Source: Geminicoccaceae bacterium (GTDB taxonomy: Bacteria; Pseudomonadota; Alphaproteobacteria; Geminicoccales; Geminicoccaceae). From it: 6,637 nt of DNA. The stretch lies in assembly GCA_030824835.1 (NCBI GenBank), contig JAPJRA010000210.1, positions 1 to 6,637 of the forward strand. Direction: 5' to 3'. The position numbers and the translations under genes are program-made. Positions 1 to 6,509 of this stretch are shown one piece after another. A model generated the notes under the pieces. That model was given only the letters and a program-made list of their open reading frames with translations. It searched no databases and was not told the DNA's origin. Each line of letters begins with the position of its first letter. Positions within the stretch are counted from its first letter, which is position 1.

Positions 1-424
1 CCACGAACGTGAACAGAAGGCCACTGCCGACAAGGAGATTGGGGACGGCACGATAAAGACGCAGATTCACGCCGGCCACAACCAGCAGTCCATCGTCGAA
101 GCTTTCATGCGGCCGCCTGCTATAGCCGAGCGCCTCGTCGGTACCTGGTGCTGGTCCGATGGTCAGCGCGTAGGCGCGCCACACGGTCCCTACGATGGGG
201 TCGTCGGCCAGTTGTTGATAGGTCGACTTGAAGCCGCGCCTGAAGCCGCTCGGGCCCTGGCTAGCCTCGACCAGAGCAATGGCGCGGTCCAATCCAGCCA
301 GGACCGGTGCGATGCGGAGGAACCGGAAGCTGAGCCAGACCGCAAATGCGGTGGAGACGATTAGCGTCGCCAGCGTCCATGGCACCCACGGTTGCACCAG
401 CGCTCCGAACAACCTGTCGACCAC
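1..424 (-). CDS. MotA/TolQ/ExbB-type membrane protein, ZorA-like, N-terminal part (runs off left edge)
   Basis: The gene is cut by the window edge and 141 codons are visible. I chose the GTG at 422-424 because an in-frame TAA lies at 437-439, leaving little room upstream, and an AAGGG ribosome-binding site sits 9 nt before it. A later in-frame TTG (410-412) or GTG (395-397) is possible. The protein starts with one hydrophobic helix (about residues 16-36, WTLATLIVSTAFAVWLSF). A soluble segment of about 85 residues follows, containing a W-x-x-Y element (W82, Y85) and an aromatic-rich stretch near 105-110. The visible end reads RAVPNLLVGSGLLFTFV, the typical start of the second helix of MotA/TolQ/ExbB proton-channel subunits. 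Known: proteins with this long segment and a PNxxVGxGLLxTFxGL signature include ZorA, the stator subunit of the Zorya anti-phage system. Inferred: a ZorA-like stator, with any zorB and other Zorya genes beyond the left edge. A generic ExbB/TolQ-family protein is the alternative. It diverges from the signalling operon and need not be linked to it in function. Confidence 0.65.
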   Translation of the reverse strand, partial: MVDRLFGALVQPWVPWTLATLIVSTAFAVWLSFRFLRIAPVLAGLDRAIALVEASQGPSGFRRGFKSTYQQLADDPIVGTVWRAYALTIGPAPGTDEALGYSRRPHESFDDGLLVVAGVNLRLYRAVPNLLVGSGLLFTFV

Positions 425-433
425 GCGGCGATA

Positions 434-438
434 CCCTT
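434..438 (-). promoter_or_regulatory. Ribosome-binding site for the ZorA-like gene
   Basis: AAGGG on the minus strand lies 9 nt upstream of the GTG codon at 422-424. It overlaps the in-frame stop that bounds the reading frame, and it supports GTG rather than a later codon as the start. Confidence 0.5.
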
Positions 439-490
439 ACTGAGCGCGCATGGACCCGCAACGCGGCAGGTGCGGGCGCGACCGGCGTCT

Positions 491-496
491 ATCATA
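491..496 (-). promoter_or_regulatory. Possible -10 element for the ZorA-like gene
   Basis: The minus strand reads TATGAT here, five of six matches to the sigma-70 -10 consensus, about 65 nt upstream of the start codon. I see no good -35 hexamer at 16-18 nt, so this is weak evidence. It lies just beside the plus-strand promoter candidate, so the two divergent genes may share a control region. Confidence 0.22.
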
Positions 497-498
497 GG

Positions 499-528
499 TT
501 GAAATTGTTCGGGCAGCATATGGTTAAT
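499..528 (+). promoter_or_regulatory. Candidate sigma-70 promoter of the response regulator-rpfC operon
   Basis: TTGAAA at 499-504 (five of six to TTGACA) is followed after 18 nt by GTTAAT at 523-528 (four of six to TATAAT). Transcription would start near 535, giving a leader of roughly 88 nt before the ATG at 623. This stretch is more AT-rich than its surroundings. It was found by eye and is not proven. Confidence 0.3.
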
Positions 529-537
529 GCTTGCTGC
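513..537. repeat. Inverted repeat overlapping the candidate promoter
   Basis: GCAGCA (513-518) and TGCTGC (532-537) are perfect 6-bp inverted arms separated by 13 bp. The repeat covers the candidate -10 element of the plus-strand promoter, a usual place for a repressor operator. Arms this short can occur by chance in GC-rich DNA. Confidence 0.3.
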
Positions 538-587
538 GCCGCCGATTGTTTCATACGGTCCCGAGGCATAGGCTCGCTGCTATTGGA

Positions 588-601
588 TCTGCCCCGGCAG
601 A
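588..601. repeat. Short inverted repeat in the leader before the response regulator gene
   Basis: TCTGCC and GGCAGA are perfect 6-bp arms around a 2-bp centre, ending 21 nt before the ATG at 623. It could be a protein-binding site. The 2-nt centre makes a stable RNA hairpin unlikely. Confidence 0.3.
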
Positions 602-612
602 GCGTGTTCACC

Positions 613-618
613 GAGAGG
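613..618 (+). promoter_or_regulatory. Ribosome-binding site of the REC-PAS-GGDEF-EAL gene
   Basis: GAGAGG lies 4 nt before the ATG at 623. The spacing is slightly short but usable. The start is also supported by the protein, because the receiver domain begins directly with MARIAVIDD, the usual first beta strand and acidic pair. Confidence 0.5.
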
Positions 619-622
619 CCGG

Positions 623-2806
623 ATGGCAAGAATTGCCGTCATCGACGACCGGGTCACCAATCGAAATATCCTGACGCGCCTGGCAGCGTCGGTTGAGGAA
701 GGCTTGAGTGTCAGCGCCTTCGCGAACCCGGTCGAAGCCCTTGACACCTTTGATGCCGGGCTGGTGCCCGATCTGATCATCACCGACTTCAACATGCCCG
801 AGATGGACGGGGCCAGCTTCGTGCGGGCGATGCGCAGCCGGGGCACGCTCACCGACGTGCCGATCATCGTGGTCACCGTCTACCAGGATCGGGAATTCTG
901 TTACCGGGCGCTGGAGGCCGGGGCTACGGACTTCCTGCTCAGTCCCGTCGACCATCTCGAATTCCGTGCTCGGGCACGGAACCTACTGACGCTTCGACGG
1001 CAGCAACTGTTGCTGGCCGAGCGGGCAGCAGATCTCGAGCGAGCCCTGCACATGCGAGACGATCAGCCCCAGCAGGATGCCATGCAGCGGGTGCTGGATG
1101 CAATGGCTGCCGCCGTCTCCATCGTCGATGCCCATGGCAGATTGGTGCTCGTCAATCGCGCCTATGAGCGGCTGTTCGGTATCGACCGAATTGTCGCGTT
1201 GGGCAATCCGCTCCAGGACAGCCACAGCGAGGAATATGCGCTGCAAAGCGGCGTGCTCGACGACAAGGTGCTGGAGACCGGCTTGCCCGTGGCGTGCCCG
1301 TTCTATGACACGACGAGCAGCGCAGGTGGCACGCGCTGGCTACTCACGACCAAGGCACCGCTCGGAGGGTCGTCGGGGCGAGCGATGGAGGTGCTGACCG
1401 TATCGCTGGACGTGACCGAGCTACGCGCAGCAGAAAATCAGAGCGCCTCCCCACTACAGGAGGACCCACTGACCGGGCTGCCGAGCAGCAACTATTTCCG
1501 CACCCGCTTCGATCATGAGCTTGCGCGAGCCCGTCAGCAACATGAGCTGCTGGCCCTTCTGCATCTTGATCTCGACCGATTTAAGGGCATCAACGACGCG
1601 TTCGGCAAGGATTTCGGCTCGGAGTTGTTGCGCGAGGTCGCTCAACGGCTGAAGGCCCGATTGACGGGCTCCGAGCTGCTGGCGCGGCTCGAGAGCGACG
1701 AGTTCCTCATTCTGCAGATTGGCTTGAAACGGCCGGACGACGCAGCCGAACTCACCCGGCGTCTGAGCGACGCGTTCGCGTTGCCCTTTGTCATCCACAC
1801 CCGCGAAGTACATCTAAGTGCCAGCGTCGGGATCACCGTGGCCCCGGCCGATGGCCGTACCGTCGAGACGCTGCTCAAAAATGCTGAGCTGGCCATGTAC
1901 CGGGCCAAGAAATCCGGTCGCGACGGCTATCGCTTCTTTGCGGCAGAGATGAATGTTGCCGCGCGCCGCGCGGTCACGCTGGAGCGTGAGTTACGACAGG
2001 CTCTGGCTGGGGAGCAGTTCGTCGTCCACTACCAACCGCAACTCGACCTTACGACCAACCGTGTCATCGGCGTCGAGGCACTTGTCCGCTGGAACCACCC
2101 CTACCGCGGCCTGGTCCGACCGGGGGAGTTCATTGGCCTCGCCGAAGATATCGGGTTGATCGCGCCGCTGACGGCGTGGGTGCTGCGGACCGCCTGCCGC
2201 CAGCAACGGGCATGGCTGGATCGCGGGCTCACCGGGTTGCAGATGTCGGTCAATCTATCGCCGGTGCAGTTTCGTGAGCGCGGCATCGAGCTTCTGGTCG
2301 AGCGCGTGCTCGCCGACTGCTCCCTGGATCCCGCTTCGCTCGATCTGGAGCTCACCGAAAACGCGGTGATCGAGAACAGCCAGACCGCGATCCAGAGCCT
2401 CCGACACCTGCACCAACTGGGCGTCAGCCTGTCGATCGACGATTTCGGCACCGGCTACTCGTCGCTTTCATACATCAAGCGGCTGCCGGTCCAACGGCTC
2501 AAGATCGACCGCTCGTTCGTGCAGAATCTGGAGCACAGCCTGAACGACGAGGTGATCGTGCGCGCGATCATCAACCTCGGCCGCAGCTTGCGCCTACGGG
2601 TGATCGCCGAGGGGGTCGAGACAGACGGCCAGTTGCAGAGTTTGCGGACCTTTGACTGCGATGAGGTGCAGGGCAACCTGATCAGTCCACCGGTGAGCGC
2701 CGAGACGCTCGAGCGAAAGCTGCTGCTTCCCGGCTTGGCGCCCTTGATCGAGCCAGTCGCGAGCGGCAGCGCGGAACACCTCGCGGCGGCCCGAGCTGGC
2801 CGGTGA
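623..2806 (+). CDS. Response regulator with REC-PAS-GGDEF-EAL domains, predicted cyclic di-GMP phosphodiesterase
   Basis: A 727-residue soluble protein with four domains. REC (about 1-125) has acidic residues D8 and D9, phosphoacceptor D55 (ITDFNMPEMDG) and T85, but the usual conserved Lys is replaced by S107 (FLLSPVD). A PAS domain spans about 152-268. GGDEF (about 279-440) keeps DLDRFKGIND (D316, K321, N324), but the signature is ESDEF (357-361), the guanine-contacting Asp is S333, and no RxxD inhibitory site precedes it. EAL (about 455-700) keeps E485 of EALVRW, N544, E576, D606/D607 (IDDFGTGYSSL), K627, E663 and Q683, all known metal-binding or catalytic positions. Inferred: a cyclic di-GMP phosphodiesterase with a non-catalytic, perhaps GTP-sensing, GGDEF domain. 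It is 16 nt upstream of rpfC, so it is the likely phosphorylation target of RpfC and stands where RpfG (REC-HD-GYP) stands in Xanthomonas. RpfR of Burkholderia has a similar PAS-GGDEF-EAL core but no receiver. Domain calls are firm; activity is inferred. Confidence 0.95.
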   Translation: MARIAVIDDRVTNRNILTRLAASVEEGLSVSAFANPVEALDTFDAGLVPDLIITDFNMPEMDGASFVRAMRSRGTLTDVPIIVVTVYQDREFCYRALEAGATDFLLSPVDHLEFRARARNLLTLRRQQLLLAERAADLERALHMRDDQPQQDAMQRVLDAMAAAVSIVDAHGRLVLVNRAYERLFGIDRIVALGNPLQDSHSEEYALQSGVLDDKVLETGLPVACPFYDTTSSAGGTRWLLTTKAPLGGSSGRAMEVLTVSLDVTELRAAENQSASPLQEDPLTGLPSSNYFRTRFDHELARARQQHELLALLHLDLDRFKGINDAFGKDFGSELLREVAQRLKARLTGSELLARLESDEFLILQIGLKRPDDAAELTRRLSDAFALPFVIHTREVHLSASVGITVAPADGRTVETLLKNAELAMYRAKKSGRDGYRFFAAEMNVAARRAVTLERELRQALAGEQFVVHYQPQLDLTTNRVIGVEALVRWNHPYRGLVRPGEFIGLAEDIGLIAPLTAWVLRTACRQQRAWLDRGLTGLQMSVNLSPVQFRERGIELLVERVLADCSLDPASLDLELTENAVIENSQTAIQSLRHLHQLGVSLSIDDFGTGYSSLSYIKRLPVQRLKIDRSFVQNLEHSLNDEVIVRAIINLGRSLRLRVIAEGVETDGQLQSLRTFDCDEVQGNLISPPVSAETLERKLLLPGLAPLIEPVASGSAEHLAAARAGR

Positions 2807-2822
2807 ACCGGTAACCTCAAGC

Positions 2823-5351
2823 ATGAGCCCGGCGTCGTCCATCCGATCAGCGTTGCGACGGGTCCGGGCGCGCCTGCAAGCGCGTGACGACACCGAGCAC
2901 GAGCAGGCGTTGATCCGGATCGGCGTCGCCTTCGTGATGTACTTCTATCTTTTGGCAATACCGCTCCCTGCCAACGATCGTGCCTTTGTCGTCCGCTTGG
3001 TGACCGTGATCTTCCTGCTGGATCTGGTGGCCGCGGCTGCCATCCTGACCCACATCATCCGCTGGCCGGCGATCAATCCGAAACGCCGGCTGGCTGCCAT
3101 CGTGGTCGACAGCGTCGCGCCGACCAGTGTCATGCTCGTTGGCGGTCCGTCGGCTTCCGCGCTCTACCCGATGCTGCTGTGGATTATCCTGGGTCACGGC
3201 TTTCGATACGGCCGCCCCTATCTATGGGCCTGCGCCGGCCTGTCGCTGGTGCTGTTCGGCCTCGTCGTGCTCGTCAGCCCGGCGTGGCGGGCAATACCGG
3301 CCGTATCCGGCGCCCTCGTGGCCTCGCTGGTAATCCTGCCGGTCTATTTCGCCATTCTGCTGCGCAAGCTGACCAATGCCATCAATCGAGCCGAAGAGGC
3401 CAGCCGGGCTAAGAGCCGCTTTCTCGCCGCCATGAGCCACGAACTTCGCACACCCCTGAACGCCATCATCGGCATGGGCGAGCTGCTGTCCACCACCCGT
3501 CTCGATGCCGATCAGCGCGACATGAACGCCACCGTGCGAACGGCGGCGACCAGCCTGCTAGGTCTTGTCGATCAGGTTCTGGATCTTGCCAAGATCGAAG
3601 AACGGCGTTTCACGATCGATGTGGAGGCCTTCGACCTGCACGACAGCCTGGCACGGGTCAGGATGCTGCTGGGTCAGCTCGCGGCGGCCAAAGGGCTTTC
3701 GCTTCGCCTTCGCCTAGCCGCGGACACGCCCTATCATCTCTGCGGCGGTCCCCGCCAGCTGCACCAAGTGCTGGTCAATCTGATTGGCAATGCGATCAAA
3801 TTCACCGACCATGGTCAGGTGCGGCTCCACGTGTCGCGGGCACAGTCGGTAGGGGCGGAGGTGCGGCTGCGGTTCACGATCGAGGACACCGGAGTTGGCC
3901 TGTCGCCCGACGCCCAGCGGCATCTCTTCGAGCGGTTCGCGCGCAGCGAGGACAGCATTCGGCGCGGCCTCAGCGGCAGCGGCCTCGGGCTCAACATCAC
4001 CCGTGAGCTGGTGGAGCTCATGGGCGGTACCATAGGCATGTCGAGCGCTCTCGGCGTGGGCTCTACGTTCTGGTTCGAGCTGCCGATGAAGCTGGATCCG
4101 GCGCCGAGGCCCGCCGAGCGTCTGAACGGTCGCGTGGTGGTAATCGGGGGCCGTGACACGGCGCCAGCTCTGGCCGAGCGGCTGCTGCGTTTCGGCTGCC
4201 AGGTGCGATGCGTTGCAACCGCGGAATCCGCCGTCGAGCTGTTACGCCATGCGGATGATCGGCCGGCGGTCGTGCTGACCGACCGGGCGCCGCCTGTGGA
4301 TGCAGCAGCGCTGGCCGAGCAGTTTGCCAGTATTGCTCCGCTCATGCCGATTGACCTTATTGGATTTGGCCTCGAGGTGCACGCGGACGCCGGGCCGATG
4401 CTGGTTGACCTTCCGGCCAACGTTGCCGATTCGCCGCTGTTCGCAGCTCTGCGCGCCGCCATGCGGCAACCGCCGTCGACGTCTGGCCCGATGCTCATGG
4501 CGGCGGAGACCGAGAAGCCACCAGAGCGATCACTGACCGTGCTCGTGGCGGAGGACAACCGTACCAATCAGAAGGTAATCGAAAGAATTCTGGAACGGGC
4601 CGGCCATCGAGCCACCATCGTGGCTACAGGACAGGAAGCGGTCGAGGCGCTCGAGGAGTCCGGCTTCGACCTGGTACTGATGGACTTGAACATGCCGGAA
4701 CTGGGCGGCATCGACGCGGTCAAGCTGCTGCGTTTCACCCACGACGTCGACAAGTTGCCGCCGATCATCGCTCTAAGCGCGGATGCCACGCTACAGACGC
4801 GCGAAGCGTGCATGGCTGTTGGATTCTCCGCGTACTTGACCAAGCCGATAGATACCCGGCAGCTGCTCCGCACCATGGATGAGCTGGCCCGTGTGCCGCC
4901 AGTCGAGCCGGTGCTGGTACCGCCTGCGGCAAGCGAACCGGCGACCGAGGCCAAGGTCGTGAACGCAGGGCGGCCGATCCTCGATCCCAGTCGGCTCGCG
5001 AGCTTGGCCGAACTGGATCATGGCGACGGCTTCCTTGACAGTCTGATCGACGATTTCGTCGCCGACCTTGACGTGATGCTTGCCGACGTCGCCCGTGCCG
5101 TCGCCAGCAGTGACGCCCGCGCCCTGCGTGATCATGCCCACGCGCTGCGGAGCAGTGCGGCGCATATCGGTGCGTTGGCTCTGTTCGACGTCTGTCTCGG
5201 CTGGCGCGACCTCGACGATCATGCCCTGATCATGCGAGCACCGGTTGAGGCTGCGCGCCTGGACAGCGAAGCCGATCGGGTGAAGGTGGCGCTAGCGACC
5301 TTCAAGGAGAACTGGCGGCTGGGGATGGTGGGATCCGTCGGCCGGTCGTGA
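2823..5351 (+). CDS. rpfC: RpfC-like hybrid histidine kinase, DSF sensor
   Basis: An 842-residue inner-membrane hybrid kinase. The N-terminal juxtamembrane segment RDDTEHEQALIRI (21-33) closely matches, as I recall it, the DSF-binding segment of Xanthomonas RpfC. Five or six membrane helices follow between about 32 and 181, including LYPMLLWIILGHGFRYG, also RpfC-like. HisKA has phospho-acceptor H206 (MSHELRTPLN). HATPase has N323, the DTGVG box at 355-359 and the GSGLGL box at 385-390. Residues 435-550 look like a decayed receiver without its acidic pocket. The true receiver (570-690) has E577/D578, D621, S652 and K674. A C-terminal HPt domain (about 725-825) has H773 in HALRSS. RpfC of X. 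campestris is about 726 residues, and the extra ~115 match the added pseudo-receiver. Known: RpfC phosphorylates its partner on DSF binding, and its receiver holds back RpfF. The gene follows the response regulator by 16 nt without a strong ribosome-binding site, so it is probably co-transcribed. It converges on rpfF. Confidence 0.93.
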   Translation: MSPASSIRSALRRVRARLQARDDTEHEQALIRIGVAFVMYFYLLAIPLPANDRAFVVRLVTVIFLLDLVAAAAILTHIIRWPAINPKRRLAAIVVDSVAPTSVMLVGGPSASALYPMLLWIILGHGFRYGRPYLWACAGLSLVLFGLVVLVSPAWRAIPAVSGALVASLVILPVYFAILLRKLTNAINRAEEASRAKSRFLAAMSHELRTPLNAIIGMGELLSTTRLDADQRDMNATVRTAATSLLGLVDQVLDLAKIEERRFTIDVEAFDLHDSLARVRMLLGQLAAAKGLSLRLRLAADTPYHLCGGPRQLHQVLVNLIGNAIKFTDHGQVRLHVSRAQSVGAEVRLRFTIEDTGVGLSPDAQRHLFERFARSEDSIRRGLSGSGLGLNITRELVELMGGTIGMSSALGVGSTFWFELPMKLDPAPRPAERLNGRVVVIGGRDTAPALAERLLRFGCQVRCVATAESAVELLRHADDRPAVVLTDRAPPVDAAALAEQFASIAPLMPIDLIGFGLEVHADAGPMLVDLPANVADSPLFAALRAAMRQPPSTSGPMLMAAETEKPPERSLTVLVAEDNRTNQKVIERILERAGHRATIVATGQEAVEALEESGFDLVLMDLNMPELGGIDAVKLLRFTHDVDKLPPIIALSADATLQTREACMAVGFSAYLTKPIDTRQLLRTMDELARVPPVEPVLVPPAASEPATEAKVVNAGRPILDPSRLASLAELDHGDGFLDSLIDDFVADLDVMLADVARAVASSDARALRDHAHALRSSAAHIGALALFDVCLGWRDLDDHALIMRAPVEAARLDSEADRVKVALATFKENWRLGMVGSVGRS

Positions 5352-5384
5352 CCGCAGCCCGGCTCCCTGACCGGCGGTCCTTGT

Positions 5385-6344
5385 TCAGGCACAGGCACGC
5401 CGCCGCTCCTGATGCCGGGCCAAGCAGTCCATCCGACGTAGTTCCGGCTCGCCCAAGTCCAGCGCCAGCTCGGTCCACAGATCGACGATCTCGATCAGCT
5501 CGGCCTTGCTCAGCAGGTCCGTACGTTGGCGCGCACGCTTCAGCGCGAGATCGGTGCCGAAACGGCCGCGGCGCTCGGCAATGAACTGGCGAAGCGCCAG
5601 CTCGCCCTGCCCGGGCTCGCACACCACATCGACCAGCCCCAACGCATGCATTTCCTCGGCGCTGCGGCTCCTGCCATCCTCGATCAACTGCCGCGACATC
5701 CGCTCGCCGATCCGGCGGCGCAGGAAGCTGTGCGCGCCCATCCCGGGGAACAGGTTGAACAGAATTTCCGGCAAGCCGAACTTGGCGTGGCGCTCGGCGA
5801 CGACGATGTCGTTGGTAAGCATTGCCTCGAAACCGCCACCGATCGCGTCGCCTTGGACCAGCGCCACGGTCATGACGGGAAGATCGAGGCCACGATAATT
5901 GTCATAGAGAATATCGATGCACTGGTAAGCGTAGCCACGCAGCGCCGCTTCGTCCTGCTCGCGGATCAGGCGGGTGAAGCTGGCTAGATTGCCGCCCATG
6001 TTCCAGGCCGTTGTCGATCGTGATGCCCAGACCAAGTGGCGGAACGGCATCTCCTCGCGGGCGCAGCTACCAAACGTGTCGCGCAGCCAGTTCTGAAAGT
6101 GCCGAAGGTCGGCCAGCAACTCGGTTGTGAAGCAGGCACGCTCACGATGTAAAAAATGCACGAACAGCATTCCGCTCTCGCGATCCAGTCGAGTAGTCAG
6201 ATTCGCATATTCCAGCTCCGAAATATCTCTACGAATGACTGGAAATACAGATGGGCATTTTACTTTCAATTTGATAAATTCGGGGCCATTATCGTTATCG
6301 ATTCTGCCAATAAGGCCACGGAATTCGTTGTAAGCAACTGCCAT
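5385..6344 (-). CDS. rpfF: RpfF-like DSF synthase (enoyl-CoA hydratase/crotonase family)
   Basis: A 319-residue cytoplasmic enzyme. Known: RpfF makes DSF, a cis-2-unsaturated fatty acid, by dehydrating a 3-hydroxyacyl-ACP and releasing the acid by thioester cleavage. Positions below count from the chosen ATG. The crotonase oxyanion motif is GGNLASFTRLIRE (from 117), and the two catalytic glutamates lie in GGGFEAML (E173) and GLPEILFNLFPGMGAHSF (E193). Their 20-residue spacing equals the E141/E161 pair of Xanthomonas RpfF. The C-terminal helix with LGEPELRRMDCLARHQ is also typical of RpfF rather than of ordinary enoyl-CoA hydratases. The ATG at 6342-6344 is preferred because GGAG lies 8 nt upstream. 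An in-frame GTG at 6402-6404 would add 20 residues but has no visible ribosome-binding site. The protein is about 30 residues longer than X. campestris RpfF (289), the excess being N-terminal, and that part is coded by AT-rich DNA unlike the rest of the gene. It converges with rpfC, its known regulator, and ends 33 nt from it. Confidence 0.93.
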   Translation of the reverse strand: MAVAYNEFRGLIGRIDNDNGPEFIKLKVKCPSVFPVIRRDISELEYANLTTRLDRESGMLFVHFLHRERACFTTELLADLRHFQNWLRDTFGSCAREEMPFRHLVWASRSTTAWNMGGNLASFTRLIREQDEAALRGYAYQCIDILYDNYRGLDLPVMTVALVQGDAIGGGFEAMLTNDIVVAERHAKFGLPEILFNLFPGMGAHSFLRRRIGERMSRQLIEDGRSRSAEEMHALGLVDVVCEPGQGELALRQFIAERRGRFGTDLALKRARQRTDLLSKAELIEIVDLWTELALDLGEPELRRMDCLARHQERRRACA

Positions 6345-6352
6345 TTCAGCAA

Positions 6353-6356
6353 CTCC
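6353..6356 (-). promoter_or_regulatory. Ribosome-binding site that decides the rpfF start
   Basis: GGAG on the minus strand lies 8 nt upstream of the ATG at 6342-6344, an ideal distance. The longer frame starting with GTG at 6402-6404 has nothing similar in front of it. This supports a 319-residue product over 339 residues. Confidence 0.55.
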
Positions 6357-6480
6357 AGCCTTCTCGTGCAGATCATCATCAGTGCCGCCAGGGCCTTGCT
6401 GCACTGTTGCGCGTTATCGATCAAGGACAGGACTATCTAATCTCTGTCGAAAATTCCTGCAAGTAAATTTTGTCACCTAG

Positions 6481-6492
6481 TAATTGCAATTA
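6481..6492. repeat. 12-bp perfect palindrome, possible operator upstream of rpfF
   Basis: TAATTGCAATTA reads identically on both strands. It lies 137 nt upstream of the rpfF ATG in AT-rich DNA. Its half-site AATTG recurs in the dyad at 6510-6529, so both may bind the same dimeric regulator. In AT-rich DNA such palindromes are less surprising than in GC-rich DNA. Confidence 0.4.
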
Positions 6493-6509
6493 TTTAAAGA
6501 GAAAAGTAG

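Noticed and set aside
107..461. Small plus- and minus-strand open frames at the left end
   Set aside because: They are alternative frames of the partial ZorA-like gene, whose own frame has a clear membrane helix and channel-core motif.
346..696. 116-codon plus-strand open frame leading into the response regulator gene
   Set aside because: It overlaps both the ZorA-like start and the REC domain in a different frame and has no family features.
3815..4567. 250-codon open frame on the minus strand inside rpfC
   Set aside because: It is antisense to the HATPase/pseudo-receiver region, is rich in Ser, Arg and Ala as expected for a GC-rich shadow frame, and shows no recognisable domain.
5369..5379. 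Possible terminator hairpin GACC-GGC-GGTC between rpfC and rpfF
   Set aside because: A 4-bp stem with a 3-nt loop and no clear run of T on either strand is too weak to call a terminator.
5526..5987. 153-codon plus-strand open frame opposite rpfF
   Set aside because: It lies fully within the conserved RpfF coding region on the other strand and shows no family motif; it is a shadow of the crotonase gene.
6345..6404. Longer rpfF starting with GTG at 6402-6404
   Set aside because: No ribosome-binding site precedes that GTG, while the ATG at 6342-6344 has GGAG at 8 nt. The added 20 residues do not resemble RpfF.
6156..6440. 94-codon plus-strand open frame over the AT-rich rpfF 5' end
   Set aside because: No ribosome-binding site or recognisable motif; it overlaps the rpfF N-terminus, ribosome-binding site and upstream region.
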